Below the pieces are notes generated by a model. That model saw only the letters and a program-made list of their open reading frames with translations, had not been told where the DNA came from and made no database searches. From positions 1 through 13,217 of the forward strand of contig JBGTLW010000385.1 of the NCBI GenBank assembly GCA_041743835.1: a stretch of 13,217 nt of DNA, written 5' to 3'. Below are positions 1-7,281 of the stretch, in pieces; position 1 is the stretch's first letter, and every line of letters starts with the position of its first letter. Source of the stretch: JBGTLW01 sp041743835. GTDB lineage: Bacteria; Planctomycetota; Phycisphaerae; Phycisphaerales; Phycisphaeraceae. A program made the position numbers and the translations under genes.

Positions 1-145
1 CGCCACCGACGACGCCGGCGCGATGGACCCCGAAGCCAGCCCCGAGCAAACCTCGCCCGACGAGATGGGCGACACCGCCGACCCCGCCGAAGCGCCCGCC
101 ACGATCGAGCCCGGTGCGCCTGCCGAGGCCGAGCCAGCCGAGTAA
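1..145 (+). CDS. 3' end of an acidic, Ala/Pro/Glu-rich protein (partial)
   Basis: The frame beginning at base 2 is open for 47 codons from the window edge and stops at TAA 143-145. The visible tail is made almost only of Ala, Asp, Glu, Pro, Gly and Thr and ends in a run of Ala-Glu-Pro repeats. It is low-complexity, has no Cys and only one Ile, and looks like a disordered C-terminal tail. Its stop overlaps the ATG of the next gene by one base (TAATG), which suggests translational coupling with the pseudouridine synthase gene. The function cannot be told from this fragment. That it is coding at all rests on the open frame, the composition and the stop/start overlap; a chance open frame in GC-rich DNA is the alternative. 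Confidence 0.6.
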   Translation, partial: ATDDAGAMDPEASPEQTSPDEMGDTADPAEAPATIEPGAPAEAEPAE

Positions 146-1371
146 TGCCCCCCGGCGACGACCTCAACCCGGACCCCGAAGCGCTCGACTTTTCATCCGA
201 AGACGACCCCCGCGACCCGCTCATCATTGAGATGGAGGATGACGGTGCGCTGCGCGGGCGTTCGGTCCTCTCGCGCGATGCCAAGGAACGCCTCGACAAG
301 CACCTCATGTCGAAGATGAAGGGCATGAGCCGGCACCAGATCCAGAAACTCGTGTCGCTCGGCGGCGTCACTGTCAATGGCAAAGTCGCCAAGGGTTCTA
401 CCAAGCTCAAGAAGGACGACGTGCTCGAGTGGGTCATCCCGCCCCGCACGACGATGGAAAACATCGGCCCCGAAGACATCCCGCTGGATGTGCTCTACGA
501 GGACGAGGGCTTCGCGGTGATTAACAAGCCCGCGGACCTGGTCGTCCACCCCGCACGCAGCTACAAGACCGGCACGCTGCTCAACGCGCTGGCGCACCAC
601 TTCCTCGCGGAGAACGCCAAGCTCTCACAGGTCGGCAAGGACCAGGCCCGGCCGGGCGTCGTGCACCGGCTCGACAAGAACACCACCGGGTGCATCATCG
701 TCGCCAAGCAGGACGACGTGCACTGGCTCATCGCTAAGCAGTTCGAGAACCGCACCAATCTCAAGGCCTACCTCGCCGTCGTCCATGGCGAGCCCGACCC
801 ACCCAGCGGCGCGATCGACCAGCCGCTGGGCAAGCACCCCACCATCCGCGAAGCACACAGCGTCCGCCAGGACTCCCAGGGCAAGCCCAGCCTCACCCTC
901 TACCGCGTGCGAGAGCGATACCGTGGCTATGCGCTCGTCGAGTTTGAACTCAAGACCGGCCGCACACACCAGATCAGGGTCCACAGCGGGTTCATCGGCC
1001 ACCCGATCGTCGGCGATATCTTCTACGGCGGGGACGTGGTTGGGCCCGCAGAAGTCGCAAAACCACCCCACCCGCCCGGCAGCCGCGCCTATGTCAGCTA
1101 CGCACGCACGAAGGAAGAAGGCGACAAGCTCGAAGCGGAGTCCATCGCCCGCGAACCCGGGGAACCCTGGCTGATGCGATACCCCGCGCTGCACGCGGCC
1201 ATGCTGTCGATCAATCACCCCGTCACCGGCAAACGACAAGTCTTTACCGCCCCCGTCCACCGCCCCATGGTGGACCTGATCCACGCGCTGCGAGAACCCG
1301 GCTACGAAGCGATGCCCGACACCGGCACACACATCGACCTCGCCACCGCCATCCCACCCCACGTTGCGTAA
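145..1371 (+). CDS. rluD: RluA/RluD-family 23S rRNA pseudouridine synthase with S4 domain
   Basis: This 408-residue cytoplasmic enzyme should isomerise uridine to pseudouridine in RNA, most likely in helix 69 of 23S rRNA as RluD does. An acidic N-terminal segment (about 1-40) precedes an S4 RNA-binding domain (about 42-100, with SRHQIQKLV and GGVTVNGK). The catalytic domain follows: INKPADLVVHPA at 126-137, the signature HRLDKNTTG at 174-182 with catalytic Asp177, and TGRTHQIRVH at 271-280. The C-terminal part has the usual ALHA...INHP and F-T-AP elements. It is longer than E. coli RluD (about 326 aa) because of the acidic N-terminus and an insert near 298-342. The start at 145 is chosen for its overlap with the upstream stop; Met30 is an alternative that would still keep the S4 domain. 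Membership of the RluA/C/D family is certain; the exact target site is inferred. Confidence 0.93.
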   Translation: MPPGDDLNPDPEALDFSSEDDPRDPLIIEMEDDGALRGRSVLSRDAKERLDKHLMSKMKGMSRHQIQKLVSLGGVTVNGKVAKGSTKLKKDDVLEWVIPPRTTMENIGPEDIPLDVLYEDEGFAVINKPADLVVHPARSYKTGTLLNALAHHFLAENAKLSQVGKDQARPGVVHRLDKNTTGCIIVAKQDDVHWLIAKQFENRTNLKAYLAVVHGEPDPPSGAIDQPLGKHPTIREAHSVRQDSQGKPSLTLYRVRERYRGYALVEFELKTGRTHQIRVHSGFIGHPIVGDIFYGGDVVGPAEVAKPPHPPGSRAYVSYARTKEEGDKLEAESIAREPGEPWLMRYPALHAAMLSINHPVTGKRQVFTAPVHRPMVDLIHALREPGYEAMPDTGTHIDLATAIPPHVA

Positions 1372-1398
1372 CCACGACACCGCGCCCCCGCTCCCCCG

Positions 1399-1427
1399 TT
1401 TAGCGCCGGGCGTCCGCCCGCCGCTTT
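1399..1427. repeat. GC-rich imperfect palindrome between convergent genes, copy 1
   Basis: AGCGCCGGGCG at 1402-1412 pairs with CGCCCGCCGCT at 1415-1425. This is an 11-bp stem with one internal C/C mismatch and a two-base turn, flanked by TTT on both sides. It lies between the stops of the pseudouridine synthase gene (1371) and the adenosyltransferase gene (1435), so it could end transcription in one or both directions, although no long T tract follows. The arms and the mismatch recur in the element at 3576-3602, which points to a dispersed element rather than a simple terminator. Confidence 0.55.
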
Positions 1428-1434
1428 CCCTCCA

Positions 1435-2013
1435 TCACGCACCCCGCGGCCCGATCCATGGGACATCCGCCACACCCGCCAAATGATTCGCCCGCCGAGC
1501 CATCGCAAAGAGCAAGTCGCTGAGCCGGTTGAGGTACGGTACCACCACCGGGCCGATGTCCTCAACCCGCGACAGCGCGACACACAACCGCTCAGCCCTC
1601 CGACAGACCGTGCGGGCGTGGTGCAGCTCCGCCGCGAGGTGTGTGCCGCCGGGTAGCACAAAGTGCGTCATGCCCGGCAAGACATCGGTCAACGCGTCGA
1701 TGTGACGCTCAAGCTCATCGGTCTGCTTAACGCCGATGCGTGGGATCGCGGCGGGGCCCGACTCTTCACCCGCTGCGGGCAGGGGCGTTGCAAGGTCCGC
1801 GCCGACTTCAAACAGCCGGCTCATCAGCGTCGTAAGGACCTCTTCAAGCGATGCAGTCTCCGCGCCCGTGCAGGCCGCGGCACAAAGCCCGATGACGGAG
1901 TTAAGCTCATCCACCGTGCCATACGCCTCGACGCGCAGGTCGTCCTTGCCCACACGCCGCCCGCCAAACAGATCGGTCCCGCCATCATCGCCACGCTTGG
2001 TGTAGAGCTTCAT
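1435..2013 (-). CDS. pduO: PduO-type ATP:cob(I)alamin adenosyltransferase
   Basis: This 192-residue cytoplasmic enzyme should transfer the adenosyl group of ATP to cob(I)alamin, making coenzyme B12. The PduO/MmaB-family motifs are in order: N-terminal ATP-binding TKRGDDGGT (5-13), VEAYGTVDELNS (28-39), FVLPGGT (118-124), HHARTVCRRAER (131-142) and LNRLSDLLFAMAR (161-173). The length is normal for the family. The ATG at 2011-2013 is chosen because the protein then starts directly at MKLYTKRGD; a longer frame to 2085 would overlap the upstream sulfatase gene and adds no conserved sequence. It lies 29 nt downstream of the sulfatase stop and may be cotranscribed with it. There is no Shine-Dalgarno sequence, but a TATGAT lies 6 nt before the ATG. 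It is not in a pdu operon, so the symbol names the family and not a pathway. Confidence 0.93.
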   Translation of the reverse strand: MKLYTKRGDDGGTDLFGGRRVGKDDLRVEAYGTVDELNSVIGLCAAACTGAETASLEEVLTTLMSRLFEVGADLATPLPAAGEESGPAAIPRIGVKQTDELERHIDALTDVLPGMTHFVLPGGTHLAAELHHARTVCRRAERLCVALSRVEDIGPVVVPYLNRLSDLLFAMARRANHLAGVADVPWIGPRGA

Positions 2014-2025
2014 ACCCGGATCATA
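2014..2025 (-). promoter_or_regulatory. Possible -10 element for a leaderless adenosyltransferase transcript
   Basis: On the minus strand TATGAT (plus positions 2020-2025) ends six bases before the ATG at 2013. Transcription would therefore start at or next to the A of the ATG. No convincing -35 hexamer is seen at the expected distance and no Shine-Dalgarno sequence is present. Chance occurrence is possible. Confidence 0.25.
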
Positions 2026-2042
2026 GCAACCCCGTGAGGCAG

Positions 2043-3485
2043 CTAGTGGTCGCTGCCGGGGATGATGCCGGCACCGTTGGGGCAAGGCAATTCACCCGCG
2101 AGCATCGCGTCGTAGTCCGGGTTCACGTCGGGGATGCGCGCCTCGATTGATTGCCGCCAGTCATCGAGTTGCCGATACATCCGCTCCACACGGTGCGGCT
2201 CCGCGCCCGCAAGGTCGCGCATCTCGCCGAGGTCTTCGCGGAGGTTGAAAAGCTCCAGCCGCCCGTCCTCGAAGTGTTCGATCAGCTTCCAATCCCCAGC
2301 CCGCACCGCGCACGCCGGGGTATCGCCCTGATTCGAGTAGTGCGGGTAATGCCAGAAGATCGCTTCACGCTCCAACCGATCCCCTCCTCGCATCAAAGGC
2401 ACAAGCGACACGCCATCCTCGTGCTGCTGGGGCATCAGCGCAAGCCCCGCAGCCTCCAGGCACGTCGGGAAAAAATCGGTCGATGTCACAGGCACACCCG
2501 TCGTGCTCCCAGCCCGGATCACCCCCGGCCAACGCATGATCTGGCACACACGGTTGCCGCCCTCGTACATCCAACCCTTGCCCTCAAGCAGCGGCGCGTT
2601 GCACGTCGGCGAGCCCTCCGCGGTCGATAGTCCGCCGTTGTCCGACGTGAAGATCACAAGTGTGTTGTCTGCGATGCCCTCTTCTTCCAGCGCCGCGAGC
2701 ACGCGGCCGATGTTGCTGTCCAGATTCTCAATCATCGCGGCATACGTGGGGTTGGACTGGAGCAACCGCCGCTTGATCCGCTGATCCTTCTTGTGAAGGC
2801 ACGAGAAAAACTCGCCCTCTTCAAACTCCTCCTGCTGGTCCAGCCCAAGGGCCGCAGCCTTCTGTTTGTATTTCTCCACAAGTTCAGCGGGCGCTTGGAT
2901 CGGCGTGTGTACCGCGTAGTGCGCAAAGTGCAGGAAGAAAGGCAAGTCACCACGCCCGCGGATCAGTGACAAAGCCTCGCTGGTCAATCGGTCGGTCAGA
3001 TACTCACCCTCCGGCCCATCCTCAAGCCGGTGCATGTGGTAAGGGCTGAAAAAACCCTTCTGCGGCATGCCCCAGTGACCGCCCGCGATGTTCACATCAA
3101 AGCCCCGGTCATCGGGCCAGTTGCCCTCCGGCCCGAGGTGCCACTTGCCCACGTGCCACGTCTGATAGCCCCCCGACCGCATCGCGTCCGCGATCGTCGT
3201 CTCACCACGCGGCAGTTCATGAAAGTAAGGCACGCCCATCAACTTCCCCCAGGCGTTGCCCGGGATGTAATTGGTAATGCCCACATTCGCGGGGTACTTC
3301 CCCGTCATGATGCTCGCCCGCGTCGGCGAACACACCGGGCACGATGCATACGCATCGGTAAACCGCATCCCCTGAGCCGCGAGCCGATCGAGGTTCGGCG
3401 TCTCATAAAACGACGACCCAAAGCACCCAAGGTCGGCCCAGCCAAGGTCGTCTATCAGAAACATCACAATGTTCGGTCGCGTCAT
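2043..3485 (-). CDS. Sulfatase (arylsulfatase A-like), no signal peptide
   Basis: This 480-residue protein should hydrolyse sulfate esters with formylglycine as nucleophile. Metal-binding Asp12-Asp13 lie in LIDDLG, followed by TPNLDRLAAQGMRF and the sulfatase signature C-S-P-T-R with Cys52 to be converted to formylglycine. VGKWHLG (about 112-118, Lys114) and TSDNGG (Asp282, Asn283) complete the active site. The C-terminal subdomain contains RAGDWKLI and ELFNLREDLGEMRDLA, usual for the family. The ATG at 3485 is used; a GTG two codons upstream (3491) is also possible. An in-frame TGA at 3495-3497 rules out any longer N-terminus, so the protein has no signal peptide and is predicted cytoplasmic, unlike the second sulfatase here. 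The substrate cannot be deduced. The adenosyltransferase gene follows 29 nt downstream. Confidence 0.93.
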   Translation of the reverse strand: MTRPNIVMFLIDDLGWADLGCFGSSFYETPNLDRLAAQGMRFTDAYASCPVCSPTRASIMTGKYPANVGITNYIPGNAWGKLMGVPYFHELPRGETTIADAMRSGGYQTWHVGKWHLGPEGNWPDDRGFDVNIAGGHWGMPQKGFFSPYHMHRLEDGPEGEYLTDRLTSEALSLIRGRGDLPFFLHFAHYAVHTPIQAPAELVEKYKQKAAALGLDQQEEFEEGEFFSCLHKKDQRIKRRLLQSNPTYAAMIENLDSNIGRVLAALEEEGIADNTLVIFTSDNGGLSTAEGSPTCNAPLLEGKGWMYEGGNRVCQIMRWPGVIRAGSTTGVPVTSTDFFPTCLEAAGLALMPQQHEDGVSLVPLMRGGDRLEREAIFWHYPHYSNQGDTPACAVRAGDWKLIEHFEDGRLELFNLREDLGEMRDLAGAEPHRVERMYRQLDDWRQSIEARIPDVNPDYDAMLAGELPCPNGAGIIPGSDH

Positions 3486-3575
3486 AGCCACACGTCATAC
3501 CGATTTTCACCCCCCCAAGCAACGCCACCCCCCTCAACCCACACCACCAACACCGCCCCGCCGCCCCCACCCCCC

Positions 3576-3602
3576 TTTAGCGCGGGCCGCCCGCCCCCGC
3601 TT
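3576..3602. repeat. GC-rich imperfect palindrome, copy 2
   Basis: TTTAGCGC at 3576-3583 is identical to the left arm of copy 1 (1399-1406). Here AGCG (3579-3582) pairs with CGCT (3598-3601) and GGGC (3584-3587) with GCCC (3593-3596), with the C/C mismatch (3583/3597) at the same place as in copy 1 and a five-base loop. Both copies follow a run of five or more C. It sits about 90-120 bases upstream of the sulfatase start, in its likely leader or promoter region, so a terminator role for this copy is less natural. Confidence 0.5.
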
Positions 3603-3813
3603 CAACGCACGGGTCCCCCATATCCCCACCGATGAGATTAAATCGCCGCCAGGTAATAACGCAAGGAGTCAAGTATGGGACGATACATCGCCCGATGCGT
3701 TTAGATCGTCTGTGTCGCAACTGATCTGATACTTACGGTGGTTGGTGAATGGAGCCGGGGGGGAACTAGTTGCACAATTTTCTACGGCCATCGGAATCAG
3801 CGCAACAACTTGC

Positions 3814-3819
3814 ATTATA
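3814..3819 (-). promoter_or_regulatory. Perfect -10 hexamer TATAAT facing the sulfatase gene
   Basis: The minus strand reads TATAAT here, within an AT-rich patch, directed toward the sulfatase gene about 330 bases away. No -35 match to TTGACA lies 16-18 bases upstream and there is no extended -10 TG. The call is weak. Confidence 0.2.
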
Positions 3820-3870
3820 GTAGTTTATAGATGATATTTGCTCGCAGTATGCGTGCGGTATTATTGAAAT

Positions 3871-3906
3871 CAGACATTAACGTCAGACAGACAGACACGC
3901 CAGACA
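3871..3906. repeat. Cluster of CAGACA words
   Basis: CAGACA occurs at 3871, 3884, 3888, 3892 and 3901, three of them overlapping as a CAGA tandem. The cluster lies in the low-GC gene-free stretch. It could be polymerase slippage or a small set of binding words; nothing shows function. Confidence 0.4.
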
Positions 3907-4134
3907 GTTTGTACCAAGCGGGCCAACAGCAAGACAGGAGTGGTGAACGAACGCCTCCGTCTTTCTCTCGCCAATCTCCAGTACCAGGATACGCGCTGTT
4001 TTCTGCCCGTACCGGGGCGTTTTCGCCGCCTAGGTTGAGGGGCATCCCGCCCACCCTCTACAGCGGGCCCAGCATTACAATCCGCAGTTCAACTGCCGAT
4101 TCATCTAGAGGCTGGTACATAGTTTTTGGGCAGG

Positions 4135-7100
4135 CTACTGCGGGGGGAGTGTGCGGGTTCTTGGGGCCACGGTGACGGCAAACCACTTGTAGAGCGCGGG
4201 CAGGACCAGCAGCGTGAGCAGGGTCGAGGTCAACAACCCGCCGATGACGACGATGGCCAATGGGCGCTGCACCTCGCTGCCGGTGCCGGTGGCCAGCATC
4301 AGCGGGAACAGGCCCAAGGCCGTGGTGATGGCTGTCATGAGGACCGGCCGGACGCGTAGCGATGCCCCCTCGATGCTCGCTTCGTTCATCGGCTTGCCTT
4401 CCCGTACGAGTTGGTTGAGGTAGGTGAAGAGGACCATGCCGTTACCCAGCGCGATGCCGAACAGCGCGATGAAGCCGACGGAAGCAGGGACCGAGAGATT
4501 CTCGCCCATCAGCCGCAACGCGATGACCCCGCCAACCAGCGCAAGCGGGATATTGAGCAGGATCAACGCGGTGTTTTTGAGCGAGTTGAAGCTGGCGTAG
4601 AGCAGCATGCAGATGATGAGCAGCGTGACGGGCACGACCACCGCCAGCCGATTGTTCGCCTCCTGCTGCAGCCGGAACGATCCGCCCCATGTGGTGAAGT
4701 AGCCGGTGGGCAGATGGATCTGCTGGTCGATCGCGGCTTGTGCGTCTGCAACAAACGAGCCTATGTCCCGCCCGACCACGTTGTTCTGAATGGTGATGAA
4801 CCTTTGGGTGTCTTCGCGGGTGATCTGGCGTGGCCCGGTGATATGCTTGATGCCAGCGAGTTCGCTCAGCGGGGCGCGCTTACCATCCGGGCCTTGGATG
4901 AGGATGTCGCCGATCGCTTCGCGGGTGTCACGTGCTTCGGGAGCATAGCGTACGAGGATATCGAATCGGCGGACACCCTCGAAGACGTGCCCGGCTTTCT
5001 GCCCACCCACGGCAGCGCGGATGGTGTGCTGTACGTCCGACAGGCTCATGCCGTAGCGGGCGATCGCCTCGAAGTCCGGCTGAATCAGAAGCTGCGGCGT
5101 ACCCGAGACCTGATCAACCTGCACATCGGTTGCTCCGGGTACGCCCCGAAGCACAGCCGCGATCTCGTCGGCTTTCTCTTTGAGTTTGTCGAGGTCTTCG
5201 CCAAACAGCTTCAACGCCAGTTCGGCCTTGACGCCTTCGAGCAGTTCATCGACGGTCATCTCGATCGGCTGGGTCAGGTTGGCCATGATCCCGGGCATGC
5301 CGCTGACGACGTTGCGGATCTCTGATTCGATGAACGCCTGATCGTTGGGCTGTCGCCACTGGTCCCTGGCTTTAAGGATGACGTACATCTCAACGGAATT
5401 GATCGGGTCGGCGTGGGCTCCGACCTCACCCCGTCCGACTCGGCTGGTCACTTCGATGACCTCGGGAATCTTCAGCAGCCGGCGTTCCACGCGCAGGGCG
5501 TTGTGCTTGCTCTCTTCGAGAGAGATCGACGGGGCTTGTGTAAGGCGCACGACGATGGTGCCCTCGTTTAGCCTGGGTGTGAACTCCGAACCCAACCGGG
5601 GGTAAATCGTTGCGCCCAATGCCAGCAACACCACCGCTAATGTAACCGCCGCCCAGCGTTGGCGGACAAAGAACCGCACGGCCGGGCGGTACGGCACGAG
5701 CAGCAGCCGCACGACAAACGGCTCGCCCCCGGAAATTCTGCGGTGGCGGGGTTTGGGACGTCGCATCACGACATGGCTGAGCATCGGCGCGAACAACAAG
5801 GCGTAGACCAATGAGCCGAGCATCGCCAGCGCCACCGTGTATGCCAGCGGGCGGAACGTCTTGCCCTCCACGCCCTGGAGCGTAAACAGCGGCAGAAATA
5901 CGATGATAATGATCGCGGTAGCGAAGAAGATCGGCTGGCCCACCTCGCGGCACGCGCGGGCCACGACATGTATGCGTGGCTCATCACGATCAGACTCACG
6001 CAGGTGGCGGTCAACATTGTCGACCATGACGATCGTGCCGTCCACCATCATGCCGATGGCGATGGCAAGCCCGCCGAGCGACATGAGATTGGCCGAGAGG
6101 TCGAACCAGTACATCGCGATGACCGCAAACAGCACCGAGAACGGAATCGCCAAAGCCACGACCAGACTCGGCCGGAAGCCGCCCATGAACACCAGCAGCA
6201 CCAGCGCCACCAGCACGATGCCAGACACAAGCGCATCAGTGACGGTCGAGACCGACGCTTCGACGATGTCCTTCTGCTGGTAGTAGGGTACCAGCCTCAG
6301 GCCTTGCGGAAGGAGGCTGTTGATCTCGGTAATCTTGGTCTCAACGCGCTCGATGACGGTCGAGGCGTTGGTGCCGTAGAGCTTAACGACCATGCCAGCG
6401 ATGACTTCGTCTTCACCGTTACGGGTCTGCGCCCCCCGGCGGACCGCACCGCCGACTTTCAGTTCCGCCACAGCGTCGAGGTACACCGGTCGGCCGTCCT
6501 CTGTCTTGACGACGATCCGCCGCAGATCGTCCAGACTCTCGGCCAAGCCGACCGAGCGGACGACCAGTTCTTCGTTGCCCTCGGTGATGTACTGCGCGCC
6601 GACGTTGAGGTTGTTGGCTTCGACGCGATCGATGACATCGTTGATCGTCAGGTTGTAGCGGAGGAGTGCCTGAGGGTCGACCACCACGTGGTACTGTTTT
6701 TCGAACCCACCGATGCCCAGCACCTCGGTCACACCCGGGACACGGGCAAGATTGCGTGCCACCACCCAGTCGTGAGTAGTGCGCAGCTCTTCGAGCGTGT
6801 ATTTGCCGGTCGTGTCTTCCAGGTAATAGAACAGCACCAGCCCCATGCCGGTGGAGATCGGACCAAGCTCCGGCTCGCCGAAACCCTCTGGTATGTGCTC
6901 GCGCGCCTCCTGCAAGCGCTCATTCACCAATCTACGCGAGAAGTAGATGTCTGTGCCATCCTCGAAATAGACGTTGACCACCGACAGCCCGAAGTTGGAG
7001 ACCGAGCGGATCTTCTCAACCCCCGGAAGACCTAGCATTGCGGTCTCAACGGGGTAGGTGACAAACGCTTCGACCTCTTCGGGGGCCAGGCCTTCGGTGA

Positions 7101-7254
7101 CCGTGAAGACCTGTACCAGGTTGGGCGAGACGTCGGGGAACGCATCGACCGGTAGCCGGCCGTAGCTCCAACAGCCAGCGGCGACCACCAGCACCAGCAA
7201 TATGGCGATCAATAATCGGTTGTGCAAGGAATAGTCGATCAGGCTTTTGATCAT
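4135..7254 (-). CDS. czcA: CzcA-type heavy-metal efflux RND transporter
   Basis: This 1039-residue inner-membrane protein is the proton-driven pump of a tripartite metal efflux system, with the family's usual length and layout. An N-terminal membrane helix (about 13-31) is followed by a large periplasmic loop, a helix cluster (about 338-500), a second helix (about 535-550), a second periplasmic loop, and a final helix cluster (about 868-1025). LPVDAFPDVSPNLVQVFT at 34-51 is typical of heavy-metal RND pumps. The helix-4 signature is AIGMMVDGTIVMVDN at 399-413: Asp405 matches the essential proton-relay Asp of CzcA, the first acidic residue is Ala399 and the last Glu is replaced by Asp412. The three-methionine pattern of copper pumps such as CusA was not recognised, favouring divalent ions. 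It starts 27 nt after czcB, with GAGG 9 nt before the ATG. The exact metal is not determinable. Confidence 0.95.
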   Translation of the reverse strand: MIKSLIDYSLHNRLLIAILLVLVVAAGCWSYGRLPVDAFPDVSPNLVQVFTVTEGLAPEEVEAFVTYPVETAMLGLPGVEKIRSVSNFGLSVVNVYFEDGTDIYFSRRLVNERLQEAREHIPEGFGEPELGPISTGMGLVLFYYLEDTTGKYTLEELRTTHDWVVARNLARVPGVTEVLGIGGFEKQYHVVVDPQALLRYNLTINDVIDRVEANNLNVGAQYITEGNEELVVRSVGLAESLDDLRRIVVKTEDGRPVYLDAVAELKVGGAVRRGAQTRNGEDEVIAGMVVKLYGTNASTVIERVETKITEINSLLPQGLRLVPYYQQKDIVEASVSTVTDALVSGIVLVALVLLVFMGGFRPSLVVALAIPFSVLFAVIAMYWFDLSANLMSLGGLAIAIGMMVDGTIVMVDNVDRHLRESDRDEPRIHVVARACREVGQPIFFATAIIIIVFLPLFTLQGVEGKTFRPLAYTVALAMLGSLVYALLFAPMLSHVVMRRPKPRHRRISGGEPFVVRLLLVPYRPAVRFFVRQRWAAVTLAVVLLALGATIYPRLGSEFTPRLNEGTIVVRLTQAPSISLEESKHNALRVERRLLKIPEVIEVTSRVGRGEVGAHADPINSVEMYVILKARDQWRQPNDQAFIESEIRNVVSGMPGIMANLTQPIEMTVDELLEGVKAELALKLFGEDLDKLKEKADEIAAVLRGVPGATDVQVDQVSGTPQLLIQPDFEAIARYGMSLSDVQHTIRAAVGGQKAGHVFEGVRRFDILVRYAPEARDTREAIGDILIQGPDGKRAPLSELAGIKHITGPRQITREDTQRFITIQNNVVGRDIGSFVADAQAAIDQQIHLPTGYFTTWGGSFRLQQEANNRLAVVVPVTLLIICMLLYASFNSLKNTALILLNIPLALVGGVIALRLMGENLSVPASVGFIALFGIALGNGMVLFTYLNQLVREGKPMNEASIEGASLRVRPVLMTAITTALGLFPLMLATGTGSEVQRPLAIVVIGGLLTSTLLTLLVLPALYKWFAVTVAPRTRTLPPQ

Positions 7255-7281
7255 CAGGTAGAACCTCGGTTGTTGCGAAGG

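Larger units (their letters stand above)
3486..4134. other. Gene-free stretch between sulfatase and czcA
   Basis: About 650 bases without a credible gene. The first part (to about 3620) is C-rich on the plus strand and contains palindrome copy 2. From about 3640 the composition changes: a hand count gives about 47% GC for 3661-3900, against about 57% and 70% in single 60-base lines from the sulfatase and pseudouridine synthase genes. The rest holds an AT-rich patch near 3810-3840 with a perfect minus-strand TATAAT, a cluster of CAGACA words and a short palindrome at 4084-4096. Short open frames on both strands show no recognisable domain. It may be the scar of an older insertion; that is inference. 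Confidence 0.6.

Noticed and set aside
193..600. Minus-strand frame inside the pseudouridine synthase gene
   Set aside because: Antisense shadow of a well-supported gene; the high GC content keeps the opposite frame open.
3675..3704. Nine-codon frame preceded by AAGGAG at 6 nt spacing
   Set aside because: It looks like a leader peptide, but no gene follows on that strand and such short frames arise by chance.
3871..3906. CAGACA cluster as a CRISPR or iteron array
   Set aside because: Units are six bases, irregularly spaced and overlapping; no spacers and no cas or replication gene nearby.
3815..4054. Open frame of 79 codons on the minus strand in the same gap
   Set aside because: No start signal and no family resemblance; overlaps the plus-strand frame equally well, so neither is favoured.
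4084..4096. Perfect palindrome GCAGTT-C-AACTGC downstream of czcA as a terminator
   Set aside because: The loop would be one base and no T tract follows on the minus strand; left as an unexplained short dyad.
3831..4175. Open frame of 114 codons on the plus strand in the gene-poor gap
   Set aside because: No recognisable domain, mixed composition, and it runs into the 3' end of czcA on the opposite strand. Likely chance.
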